From positions 98,651-162,650 of the forward strand of contig CALXTV010000001.1 in NCBI GenBank assembly GCA_944391505.1: a stretch of 64,000 bases of DNA, written 5' to 3'. The DNA is from an uncultured Alphaproteobacteria bacterium (lineage in GTDB: Bacteria > Pseudomonadota > Alphaproteobacteria > RF32 > CAG-239). The notes beneath the pieces were generated by a model. That model saw only the letters and a list, made by a program, of their open reading frames with translations. It ran no database searches and had not been told where the DNA came from. Shown here piece after piece: positions 1-8,124 of the stretch. The position numbers were made by a program, and so were the translations under genes. How positions within the stretch are numbered: the first letter of the stretch is position 1; each line of letters starts with the position of its first letter.

Positions 1-656
<656 letters not shown>

Positions 657-710
657 TCAGAATTCAGTATTATTTTGTTTTTTATAACCTTATTGGTTTT
701 TGTGCAATAG

Positions 711-1637
711 CTATAATCGTTTTTTAACATCAAAAATAATATTTTCCGCCCCCTGATAACAGCTCTCCGCAACAATATCCGCTCGCAACCGGTTTTTAAA
801 CCAGGTTCGCTGCCGTTTGGCATATTGGCGGGTATGCAGTTTTGCCTGATTTACCGCCTGTTCCAAAGACATTTTACCATTCAGAAAATCAAACAGTTCC
901 GGTACGCCGAGAGCTTTCATCGCCGGCAGTGAAGCCGGCAGATTCATGGCCTTCAGCCGCTGCACTTCGTCCAAAGCACCTGCTGCCATCATCTGCTCGA
1001 AACGCAGGGAGCAACGTTCGTCCAGTTCGGACATCGGCGGCAGAAGCTTAACCGTCACAAATTCGGCTTCCGGCAATTTCTGAACCATTGGCTGTCTGTG
1101 CCAAACCGACAAAGGCGTCCCCGTCTGATAAAAAACCTCCAGCGCCCGCCTGACCCGGGTGCTGTCATTCGGGCTCAGCCGAGCCGCCGTCTCGGAATCA
1201 AGTGCGGCCAGCCGGGCATGCAATGCCGGTATTCCCTCCGCCGAAGCGGCCTCTGCAACCTTTTGCCGGATTTCCGCGTCAACCTCCGGTATCGGCGTCG
1301 TTCCGTTTATCAGATTGTCGATATAAAATCCCGTTCCACCGCAGACAATCGGCGTTTTTCCATTCTCCCAGACCTGTCGGATTTCCTCGGCTGCCAGAAT
1401 CAGCCACTCGACCACGGTTCCGTTTTTCGAACTCGGAAACACACCGTACAACCGGTGTTCTATGCCGTCCTGTTCCGACGGCGAAGGAATGGCGGATAAA
1501 ACCGGCGTATCAGGATAAAGCTGCATTGAATCGGCATTAATCACCACACCGTTACAGATACGGGCAACATCAACTGCCAGCCGGGACTTTCCCGATGCCG
1601 TCGGACCGGCAATAACGATGACTTTTCTGAATGTCAT
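711..1637 (-). CDS. miaA: tRNA dimethylallyltransferase MiaA
   Basis: MiaA transfers the dimethylallyl group from DMAPP to the N6 of A37 in tRNAs that read UNN codons. The 308-residue product is full length for the family. It begins with the P-loop GPTASGKS at residues 11-18, followed by the NADSMQLY substrate-binding segment. RVRRALEV and the C-terminal RQYAKRQRTWFK tRNA-binding stretch are also family hallmarks. An AAGGG site precedes the ATG. It lies 30 bases downstream of ddl on the same strand, so the two are probably co-transcribed. Confidence 0.97.
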   Translation of the reverse strand: MTFRKVIVIAGPTASGKSRLAVDVARICNGVVINADSMQLYPDTPVLSAIPSPSEQDGIEHRLYGVFPSSKNGTVVEWLILAAEEIRQVWENGKTPIVCGGTGFYIDNLINGTTPIPEVDAEIRQKVAEAASAEGIPALHARLAALDSETAARLSPNDSTRVRRALEVFYQTGTPLSVWHRQPMVQKLPEAEFVTVKLLPPMSELDERCSLRFEQMMAAGALDEVQRLKAMNLPASLPAMKALGVPELFDFLNGKMSLEQAVNQAKLHTRQYAKRQRTWFKNRLRADIVAESCYQGAENIIFDVKKRL

Positions 1638-1667
1638 TTCAAAGCCCTTTCACCTACGGCCAAACTT

Positions 1668-2576
1668 TTAGACAATCTTCCGACAGGCCGCCGTTTCAAC
1701 CAAACCGGAACACAGTTCCTCATAACTGATGCCGATATAACGCGCCTGCTCCGGAACCAGAGACAGGGAGGTCATTCCCGGCGCGGTGTTAATCTCCAGT
1801 AAAACAACCCCGTCTTTGGCATTATAACGGAAATCGCAGCGCGAAACCCCTTCGCAGCCCAAAGCAGCGTGCAGCTTTTCGGCATAAGCTTTGCAACAAT
1901 CCGCCGCCTCGACGGGAATTTCCGCCGGCAGAACATGCCTGGTCACACCGTCGGTATATTTGGCATGATAATCATAAAATTCGTCACTGGCACGCAATTC
2001 CGTTACCACATGGGCCTTGCCGTTCAAAACCATACAGGTCAATTCCTGTCCGTCAATAAACTCTTCGATTAGAATTTCGCGATTATCATCATACCTGACC
2101 CGTGTCAAATTCTCTGATTTTCTGATAATATACACACCGACCGACGAACCGTCGCTTACCGGTTTGACGACATAAGGCAGCGGCACCGACGTTCCCTTTT
2201 CCCGAAATTCACGAAAAGTCTTCATCTCACCGTCAGGCACCTTAATCCCGTTCAGCCGCGCCAGTTCTTTGGTCAGAAACTTATCCATGCCGATAACCGA
2301 AGCCCTCAGCCCCGAATGTGTATACGGAATTTGCAGCACGTCGAGAAAGCCCTGAATTTCGCCGTCTTCGCCCCAGTTTCCGTGCAGTGCGTTGAAAACG
2401 ACGTCCGGCTTTTCTTTTTTCAAAATTTCAACCAAAGCAAAACCATCACGCCAGTCATGATCCAAAACTTCATAACCGGCTTTTTTCAACGCGTCACAGA
2501 CACATTTTCCGGTCGCCAGCGAAACTTCGCGTTCAGCCGAAAATCCGCCTGTCAGCACCAAAACTTTTTTCGCCAT
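1668..2576 (-). CDS. ddl: D-alanine--D-alanine ligase
   Basis: An ATP-grasp ligase that joins two D-alanines for peptidoglycan precursors in the cytoplasm. The 302-residue protein has the N-terminal GGFSAEREVSLATG signature, the NALHGNWGEDGEIQG motif, the PSDGSSVGV-like loop (PVSDGSSVGVY), the ATP-grasp strand ILIEEFIDGQELT, and the magnesium-binding end LLEINTAPGMTSLSLVPEQA. The start is supported by AAGGA about nine bases upstream. In many Alphaproteobacteria ddlB sits with murB and ftsQ; here it heads a short unit with miaA and mreB and is transcribed away from the DUF3108-type gene. Confidence 0.95.
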   Translation of the reverse strand: MAKKVLVLTGGFSAEREVSLATGKCVCDALKKAGYEVLDHDWRDGFALVEILKKEKPDVVFNALHGNWGEDGEIQGFLDVLQIPYTHSGLRASVIGMDKFLTKELARLNGIKVPDGEMKTFREFREKGTSVPLPYVVKPVSDGSSVGVYIIRKSENLTRVRYDDNREILIEEFIDGQELTCMVLNGKAHVVTELRASDEFYDYHAKYTDGVTRHVLPAEIPVEAADCCKAYAEKLHAALGCEGVSRCDFRYNAKDGVVLLEINTAPGMTSLSLVPEQARYIGISYEELCSGLVETAACRKIV

Positions 2577-2648
2577 TTTAATTAGTCCTTTATTTAATTA
2601 TTTTTTGTGATAATAATAAGCGGAATTGTTTAAGAAAGACTAAAATAA

Positions 2649-3428
2649 ATGACAAAAACACCCCTGCTTTTGCTGGCAGCTCTGCTGTTTGAAACACAAT
2701 CGGCACTGGCTTTCTCAGTCAGCCACGATTTCAGCGTCCAAATCGGACCCTTCAACGCCAGCCGTACAAATTTTGAATATGCGCTTACCCCTGCCGATTA
2801 CCGGGTTGAATCCACCGTCCAAACCAACGGCCTTTTTGATACATTGTATCCTTTCCGAGCCGATTATGCCACTACGGGCAAAATCAACGGCGACAATCTG
2901 GAAACTCGCAGCTATAAATATACGTCAAAATCACGTTTTACAAGCCGCAGCCGCGAGCTGGTCTATGACCAAAACGGCAAGCCGCTGTATCGTTTAAGCA
3001 CCAAAAACGGCAAAGAAAAAAAAGTTGATATTCTGCCCGATGCCAAAAACAAAGGAACCACTGATCTCCAAACCGTGTTTGCAGAGCTTGCCCGTCAATA
3101 TAACCGGCTCAAATTCTGCGATTCCCGCATGGAGGTCTTTGACGGCAAACGCCGCTATGACGTTATCTTCAAAGACGAAGGCAAAGACCTGCTGAACGAC
3201 GAAGCGTTGCCATATAAAGGCAATGCGGTCAAATGTTCAATGTACATTGACAGTCTGGGTTCTTCCGGCGATGATCTGCTCTGGGATGTTACGCAGGACG
3301 AACCGATATATTTTTGGATTATGGAAGACAGCGTCAAAAAACTTCCGTTTATAGCCAAAATCGAAATTGAATCCACGCCTCTCGGCAAACTTCAGGTTCT
3401 GACCAAAAACGTAACCATCAGGGATTAA
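2649..3428 (+). CDS. Exported DUF3108-like protein
   Basis: The 259-residue product starts with a signal peptide (hydrophobic core LLLLAALLF, likely cleavage after SALA near residue 21). The rest is a beta-rich domain of alternating polar strands. The segments LYPFRADYATTGKINGD, LETRSYKYTSKS and the late IYFWIMEDSVKKLPFIAKIEIESTPLGKLQV fit the DUF3108 family, periplasmic proteins of unknown role related in fold to outer-membrane lipid-handling beta proteins. Assignment to DUF3108 is from pattern memory and would need a profile search. The gene is divergent from ddl and only four bases precede trhP, so the two are likely one transcript. Confidence 0.6.
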   Translation: MTKTPLLLLAALLFETQSALAFSVSHDFSVQIGPFNASRTNFEYALTPADYRVESTVQTNGLFDTLYPFRADYATTGKINGDNLETRSYKYTSKSRFTSRSRELVYDQNGKPLYRLSTKNGKEKKVDILPDAKNKGTTDLQTVFAELARQYNRLKFCDSRMEVFDGKRRYDVIFKDEGKDLLNDEALPYKGNAVKCSMYIDSLGSSGDDLLWDVTQDEPIYFWIMEDSVKKLPFIAKIEIESTPLGKLQVLTKNVTIRD

Positions 3429-3432
3429 AATC

Positions 3433-4833
3433 ATGTCCAAGTCCGAACTTCTGCTTCCCGCCGGTTCTCTGGTAAAACTCAAAACCGCTGTTCTGTATGG
3501 CGCCGACGCCGTTTATGCCGGCACGCCGGACATGTGTCTTCGTGCTCAGTCAAAATTTTCGCTGGAAGAACTTGAGGAAGGTATTGAATTCGTTCATAAA
3601 CACGGCAAAAAAATCTATCTGACCCTGAACCTTTTCATGCACAACCGCGATGTTGAAAAATTGCCGCAGTTTGTCGAAACGCTCCGCCGGCTGCAGCCGG
3701 ACGGCGTGCTGATTGCCGATCCGGGCGTTTTCATGTATGTTCGGGAACACGCGCCCGAACTTTGCCTGTTTGTATCCACACAGGCCAACATCTGTTCGGC
3801 ACAGGCCGTCAAATTCTGGCAGCAACAAGGTGCCCGGCTCTGCGTCCTCGGCCGCGAAGTAACTTTTGCCGAAATGAAAGAAATCCGCAAACAATGTCCT
3901 GACATTCTGCTTGAATGTTTCATGCACGGCGCCATGTGCATGTCCTACTCCGGCCGTTGCCTGATTTCCAACTATCTCGCTGACCGCAGCGCCAATCAAG
4001 GCAAATGCGCTCATTGCTGCCGCTGGCACTACAAACTGCATCTGCGGCTAAAAGACGGCACAATAAAGGAAATCGAAATCAATCAGGACAATAAAGATGC
4101 TTTTGAATTTCTGTTAGAGGAAGACTTCCGCCCCGGAGAATATTATGAAGTCGTCGAAGATGAGCATGGCGGCTATCTGCTCAATTCCAAGGACATGTGC
4201 CTGCTGCCGCGCCTGCCTGATTTGCTCGGCATCGGCATGGATTCGCTCAAAGTTGAAGGACGTAACAAAACCGAATATTACGCGGCCGTCGTTGCCCGGG
4301 CTTACCGACAGGCCATTGACGATTGGTATAAGGATTCGCAAAGCTGGAACTTTGAAAAATACATGCCGGATTTGAACACGCTGCAAAATCGCGGTTATTG
4401 CCTGGGTTTTCACGACGGCACCTTAACCAACATCTCCCAAAACTACGAATACACCCGCACCCTGGGCGATTGGCTCTTTGCCGGCTCCGTTGTTGAATGG
4501 CAAGGTGACGATATCATCTTTGAAATCCGCAACTACATCAACGGCGGCGAATTTATCGAATTTCTGCTTCCCGGCACACTGGACAATTTGCGCCTGACCT
4601 TAACCGAATTTAAAGACGCCGAAACCGGCGAAATCACGCCGCGCGTCTCGGCCGGACAAGGCAAAAAAATCCGCATTCCCGCTTCCGCTTTCGGCAGGCC
4701 GGCGGAAGAAGTCAAAAAACTGCTGCCGCAATATGTCGTTGCCCGCAAACCGGCCGCTTTGAATCCGGAAGACAAAATGCGCCTCGGACATAAAAAAGAC
4801 GAGTACCGACAACTGATAAACAAAAACATTTAA
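3433..4833 (+). CDS. trhP: U32-family tRNA hydroxylation protein TrhP (YegQ)
   Basis: This is a U32-family protein of the YegQ/TrhP branch, which in E. coli carries out prephenate-dependent hydroxylation of U34 in some tRNAs (5-hydroxyuridine formation). The 466 residues follow the family closely: LLLPAGSLVKLKTAVLYGADAVYAG at the N terminus, DPGVFMYVREHAPEL, STQANICSAQAVKFWQQ, and the signature FMHGAMCMSYSGRCLISNYL around residue 165. The cysteines after it (KCAHCCRW) belong to the family's cofactor-binding set. The LNSKDMCLLPRLPDL and SLKVEGRNKTEYY segments are also typical. Despite the peptidase name, proteolysis is not the expected role. A terminator follows directly. Confidence 0.9.
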   Translation: MSKSELLLPAGSLVKLKTAVLYGADAVYAGTPDMCLRAQSKFSLEELEEGIEFVHKHGKKIYLTLNLFMHNRDVEKLPQFVETLRRLQPDGVLIADPGVFMYVREHAPELCLFVSTQANICSAQAVKFWQQQGARLCVLGREVTFAEMKEIRKQCPDILLECFMHGAMCMSYSGRCLISNYLADRSANQGKCAHCCRWHYKLHLRLKDGTIKEIEINQDNKDAFEFLLEEDFRPGEYYEVVEDEHGGYLLNSKDMCLLPRLPDLLGIGMDSLKVEGRNKTEYYAAVVARAYRQAIDDWYKDSQSWNFEKYMPDLNTLQNRGYCLGFHDGTLTNISQNYEYTRTLGDWLFAGSVVEWQGDDIIFEIRNYINGGEFIEFLLPGTLDNLRLTLTEFKDAETGEITPRVSAGQGKKIRIPASAFGRPAEEVKKLLPQYVVARKPAALNPEDKMRLGHKKDEYRQLINKNI

Positions 4834-4836
4834 ACC

Positions 4837-4864
4837 AAAGGGCATCGCCCAAACGATGCCCTTT
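4837..4864. terminator. Terminator hairpin between convergent genes
   Basis: A perfect 11-base-pair stem (AAAGGGCATCG with CGATGCCCTTT) closes over the six-base loop CCCAAA. It sits four bases after the trhP stop and just before the stop of the minus-strand gene ending at 4872. The outer A and T runs let it work on both strands, though neither T run is long. Confidence 0.8.
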
Positions 4865-4871
4865 GTATAAA

Positions 4872-5288
4872 TTATGCTTCATGATTTTCCGTCTGCGGCA
4901 TATACCGCGAATCATCTCCGGTTTTGAGCTTTTCCATAACCTGTTCGACAATTTTCTTTTGTTTCACTCGCTTTTCTATTTCCCTCAAACGCTCTTTTTC
5001 CGCTTCCTCTGCAAAAATAATCTTCTTTTGGCGAGAATAGGAAAGCAGCATCACACCCAAAAAGGCAACGCCGCAAAGCAGTAAAAACAAATTACCGGTA
5101 AGCAAGCTTAAACTCAAAACAATAACAAAAGCAGAAATACCGGTCATCATAAGCCACCAATACATAAGCATTCTGTCTTTTGCCAACAGAGCTCCGGAAA
5201 TTGTAATCAAAATCGCAAAAACAAACAAATCAAGTGCTGCCAAAAAAACTTCTCTCAGCAGTTCGTCTTCAACATAAATAATTTCCAT
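4872..5288 (-). CDS. Small membrane protein with C-terminal charged coiled coil
   Basis: A 138-residue protein of no family I recognise. Four hydrophobic segments lie roughly at residues 11-35, 42-60, 62-73 and 74-84. They are followed by a highly charged helical tail (EEAEKERLREIEKRVKQKKIVEQVMEKL, about 93-121) likely to form a coiled coil in the cytoplasm. There is no signal peptidase site or lipobox. The start lacks a clear ribosome site, so it could lie slightly differently. It shares a strand with the next two unknown genes but is separated from them by about 90 bases. Confidence 0.6.
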   Translation of the reverse strand: MEIIYVEDELLREVFLAALDLFVFAILITISGALLAKDRMLMYWWLMMTGISAFVIVLSLSLLTGNLFLLLCGVAFLGVMLLSYSRQKKIIFAEEAEKERLREIEKRVKQKKIVEQVMEKLKTGDDSRYMPQTENHEA

Positions 5289-5377
5289 AAATTTTATTTT
5301 TAATTAAACCATAATAAATCTTTACCGACAGAAACTACGCCCTTTTACAAAAAAAAGCAACCTTTATCTGTTGAAGA

Positions 5378-5944
5378 TTATCTAACCATATTCTTGAGCC
5401 GCTTAAGCGTTTCCTCTCTGCGTTCGGCATCACCCGACATCTGATCTGCAAACTTCAGAGCCTCGGCATACATCTCTTTCTGTTGTTCCGTATCTGCCGT
5501 TTCCCGGGCAATATCCATATATAAGCGTGTTTTGTCTTTATCCGAAACAACCGGAACCTGTCGCAGTTTCACCTGACACCAGCGTTTTTTGTCGTCCAGA
5601 TTCCAATACATCGCCGCCGCACCGTCCAAAGAACTGAGCTTCCGTCCCGCATCCGGCGCCGTTTCCGCCGCCTTCAAATAATAGACGGCCGCCTCGGCAT
5701 AATTGCGGGAATCATACGGGTAGTCGGACTGAATCAAATTTTTCTTTTTATAAGCCCTTGCCGTTTCCCGATAAATATTATAGAGATTTTCTCCGGCAGA
5801 TTGACCGAACTTGCTCAAAAACGCCTCATTGGCTTTAATGATTGTTTCAAGCGCATCAGGGTTTTCTCTGGCAAAAGCGGCAAGTTCTTCCGCAGCCTTT
5901 CCGGCATCTGCGGTATTTTTCAAAATTTCCAGAATAGTCGTCAT
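5378..5944 (-). CDS. Small TPR-like helical protein
   Basis: A 188-residue, almost entirely helical soluble protein without signal sequence. The segment NYAEAAVYYLKAAETAPDAG (about residues 81-100) reads like a tetratricopeptide repeat. It is followed by RKLSSLDGAAAMYWNLDD, which has the same spacing of A, L and Y residues as a stretch of the neighbouring 298-residue protein (EKIDSLQRIAAVYKQIED). The two are probably distant paralogues. No catalytic motif is visible; a scaffold or adaptor role would be typical for such folds but is not shown. Confidence 0.6.
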   Translation of the reverse strand: MTTILEILKNTADAGKAAEELAAFARENPDALETIIKANEAFLSKFGQSAGENLYNIYRETARAYKKKNLIQSDYPYDSRNYAEAAVYYLKAAETAPDAGRKLSSLDGAAAMYWNLDDKKRWCQVKLRQVPVVSDKDKTRLYMDIARETADTEQQKEMYAEALKFADQMSGDAERREETLKRLKNMVR

Positions 5945-6022
5945 CTTTCTTTCCTTCGTTGTTTGGCAAATAATAAAAATCCTACATTGTAACGGCTATC
6001 CTGTCCACAAAAATAAAACGGG

Positions 6023-6919
6023 TCAGGAAGAAAGCATTTTCTTCAAAGCCTCACGCCCATACAAAATTCCATCAGCCATAACGCTTTCATTTTCTTCCAA
6101 CAGACCGGCCAAACACCCGGCCGTTTGTTTCTTCAGGCCGCGGTCACCTTTTCCGTAAACAAAAACGGTTTCAAGCATTTTTCCGTACCATTCCAATTGT
6201 CTCGTCCTTTTCTTCTCGGTGCCGGCTTTGTCTTCCATTGCCTGAATTGTCAGCAGCGCGGTTTTATGCATAAGCTTGGTTATCCGCCGTGCATTTACCT
6301 TGTCACCGGCCTCTTTATAGCTTTCGGCCAGCATTTTGCAGATTGAAAGCGTATTCTGGCATTTACCCAAAAAAGAAACTTCTTCTTTGGTAACATAAGC
6401 CAGAGCCTTTTCAAGCCACTCGGTAATCTTCGGATTTTTCAGATTGTTTTGGGCAAGCTGCATATATCCCAGTCGTTTATATTCATCGCTGAGGGAATGA
6501 ACAATAGCCTCCCTCGTCTTATTCAAATTTTCACCGTCTTCAATCTGCTTGTAAACTGCAGCGATTCTTTGCAGAGAATCTATTTTTTCCGCGGCGTCCC
6601 GGGCAACGTTTACCGCTTCCCGATACCAACCGATTGCCCGGCGCAGCGCATTTGTTCTCTTCGACGGATTCTGCCTTGTTTTGGCAACCCAGGCATCTCC
6701 CAGACCGTTATACGTCCAGTACATAACCTTGTTGCGCTTAATGCTGTTATCAGTCTGACAACAGTCAGACGAAGCACAAAAATCAACCACCTGATTAAAG
6801 GCCCTGATTTTCACGTCCGGATTTTGACTGCCGGACGCTTCGTCAAAAGCACCGCGATATACCCTGAGAATATCGCTGCACTTTTCCCTGCCGGAAAGAT
6901 TAAAACGCTGCCCGAACAT
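6023..6919 (-). CDS. TPR-like helical protein, paralogue of the gene at 5378
   Basis: A 298-residue helical protein of unknown function. Repeat-like segments are ALRRAIGWYREAVNVARDA, then KIDSLQRIAAVYKQIED, and a later SLGKCQNTLSICKMLAESYKEAGD-type helical pair, which fit degenerate TPR or Sel1-like repeats. A short cysteine cluster (CASSDCCQ, about residue 49) is unusual in such a protein. The start has GGGAG upstream of the ATG. It lies 15 bases after the stop of the cysteine-rich small gene that precedes it on the same strand, so the genes are likely co-transcribed. Confidence 0.65.
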   Translation of the reverse strand: MFGQRFNLSGREKCSDILRVYRGAFDEASGSQNPDVKIRAFNQVVDFCASSDCCQTDNSIKRNKVMYWTYNGLGDAWVAKTRQNPSKRTNALRRAIGWYREAVNVARDAAEKIDSLQRIAAVYKQIEDGENLNKTREAIVHSLSDEYKRLGYMQLAQNNLKNPKITEWLEKALAYVTKEEVSFLGKCQNTLSICKMLAESYKEAGDKVNARRITKLMHKTALLTIQAMEDKAGTEKKRTRQLEWYGKMLETVFVYGKGDRGLKKQTAGCLAGLLEENESVMADGILYGREALKKMLSS

Positions 6920-6934
6920 ATCGGCACTCCCGGC

Positions 6935-7234
6935 CTAATTTGTGCTCTTTCCATACTCCGGAATACCGCCGGAAACAATACAGTAGTCTTCACGATTCAG
7001 ATTATATGCTTTGTGCACTTCGCATTCCGAACACAAACAACCTCTGTCTTCCTTAATACACTCGCTTTTGCTGAAAGCGCAGAACATCTTCTCATAATGC
7101 TCGACTTTTTCCAAATCTTCGGCCAGCTTCAGAAGGTTCTCCGGCATTGACCGAATCTTGCAGCCCATCGTATAAGACGGACAATTCATACAAATACATT
7201 TTTTCAAATTTTCTTTGGTTTTTTCTACGCGCAT
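6935..7234 (-). CDS. Cysteine-rich DUF2769-like small protein
   Basis: A protein of 99 residues beginning MRVEKTKENLKKC. Four cysteines are packed at the start (CICMNCPSYTMGC) and four more come later (FCAF, C-IKEDRGCLCSEC). The pattern CxCxxCPSY...C followed by CxCxxC matches my memory of DUF2769, a family described mainly from methanogens with scattered bacterial members; metal or iron-sulfur binding is likely but unproven. The start was moved two codons inward because AGGAGA sits eight bases before this ATG, whereas the upstream TTG has none. It precedes the TPR-like gene by 15 bases. Confidence 0.7.
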   Translation of the reverse strand: MRVEKTKENLKKCICMNCPSYTMGCKIRSMPENLLKLAEDLEKVEHYEKMFCAFSKSECIKEDRGCLCSECEVHKAYNLNREDYCIVSGGIPEYGKSTN

Positions 7235-7318
7235 TTTCAATCTCCTAAAAAAATTACCCTTTTAGGAAATAGGCGCTGAACAGGCAAAAACAAGAACCGT
7301 CCGTTTTAGCCAAATCGG

Positions 7319-7606
7319 TTATATACGGGTAAAAACGCCTGGTGTAACTTCCGGCAGAAAATAACTCGGCGGGCGCGGCAAAAAGCGGATTTCATCCACC
7401 CGGGCCAGCATCGGACCGCTATAAGCCCGGCGGATCATCTCGTCAACCTGCTCTTCGGCACCCTGCATTCGGATTTCCACCGTACCGTCGTCAACATTGC
7501 GAACCCAGCCGGAGATACCGAGTTCCCGTCCTGTTCGCACGGCCCAGGCTCGAAAACCGATTCCCTGAACCCGGCCGTTTATCTTCAAATAGACTTCTTT
7601 TTCCAT
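7319..7606 (-). CDS. acyP: Acylphosphatase
   Basis: A small enzyme that hydrolyses acyl phosphates. The 95 residues contain both catalytic positions: Arg19 in GRVQGIGFRAW and Asn37 in GWVRNVDDGTVE. The rest matches the alpha-beta sandwich (EIRMQGAEEQVDEMI). It lies six bases after the ATP12-like gene and ends the rluC-asmA-atp12-acyP operon. The C terminus runs slightly past the usual end (PEVTPGVFTRI). Assignment is secure. Confidence 0.95.
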   Translation of the reverse strand: MEKEVYLKINGRVQGIGFRAWAVRTGRELGISGWVRNVDDGTVEIRMQGAEEQVDEMIRRAYSGPMLARVDEIRFLPRPPSYFLPEVTPGVFTRI

Positions 7607-7612
7607 CTGTCT

Positions 7613-8119
7613 TCAATTATCAGAACAATGCAAAAACGCTTCAATTTCGCAGATCTCGTTTTTAATCGTCTGCCGTCGGCTTTCCGCTTCGTCATCGGTT
7701 CCCCAGTTCTCGGCCTGCCACAACTCATCAAGAAACGCTGCCTGAAAAGCCTCTTCCGCATTTATTTTTCCTTTGATCAGCGCCGCCGCCAAAAGCACCG
7801 AACGCATTTTCAGCGCCGCCGCATAAAAAGCGGTAAGTTCCCGGTCAGAAAGGGCTTCCATAAACATTTTGAGACGATAACCGGAAGTCTTGTTTTCTTC
7901 AGGAACATCCAGTCCCTGCGTCGTAACGAACTTGGCATCAAGCTCCTCTTTTGCCCATTTCAAAATCGGTCCCCAGACTTTTGTCTGACGCTCAATCAAA
8001 TCTTTCTCCTGGCCCCAGAACAACAGCAAATCGGTCAGCGAATATTTGACCAGCCGGTCAATTACCTCGCCGCGATTTTGAGCAATTTCATTTTGGGCTT
8101 CTTCCAAATAGTTCTGCAT
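7613..8119 (-). CDS. ATP12-family F1-ATPase assembly chaperone
   Basis: ATP12 proteins bind the alpha subunit of F1 during ATP synthase assembly; they occur in mitochondria and Alphaproteobacteria. The family signature is in the second half: FQAAFLDELWQAENWGTDDEAESRRQTIKNEI, in which the DE-WQ-E-WG-D-EA-RR pattern is diagnostic. The earlier VWGPILKWAKEEL and ALKMRSVLLAAALIKGKINAEEAF also fit. At 168 residues it is shorter than typical members of about 230-260; the N-terminal beta barrel domain seems reduced or absent, which is odd. A start further upstream is limited by the asmA stop five bases away. Its position after rluC and asmA is a known alphaproteobacterial arrangement. Confidence 0.85.
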   Translation of the reverse strand: MQNYLEEAQNEIAQNRGEVIDRLVKYSLTDLLLFWGQEKDLIERQTKVWGPILKWAKEELDAKFVTTQGLDVPEENKTSGYRLKMFMEALSDRELTAFYAAALKMRSVLLAAALIKGKINAEEAFQAAFLDELWQAENWGTDDEAESRRQTIKNEICEIEAFLHCSDN

Positions 8120-8124
8120 CGTTT

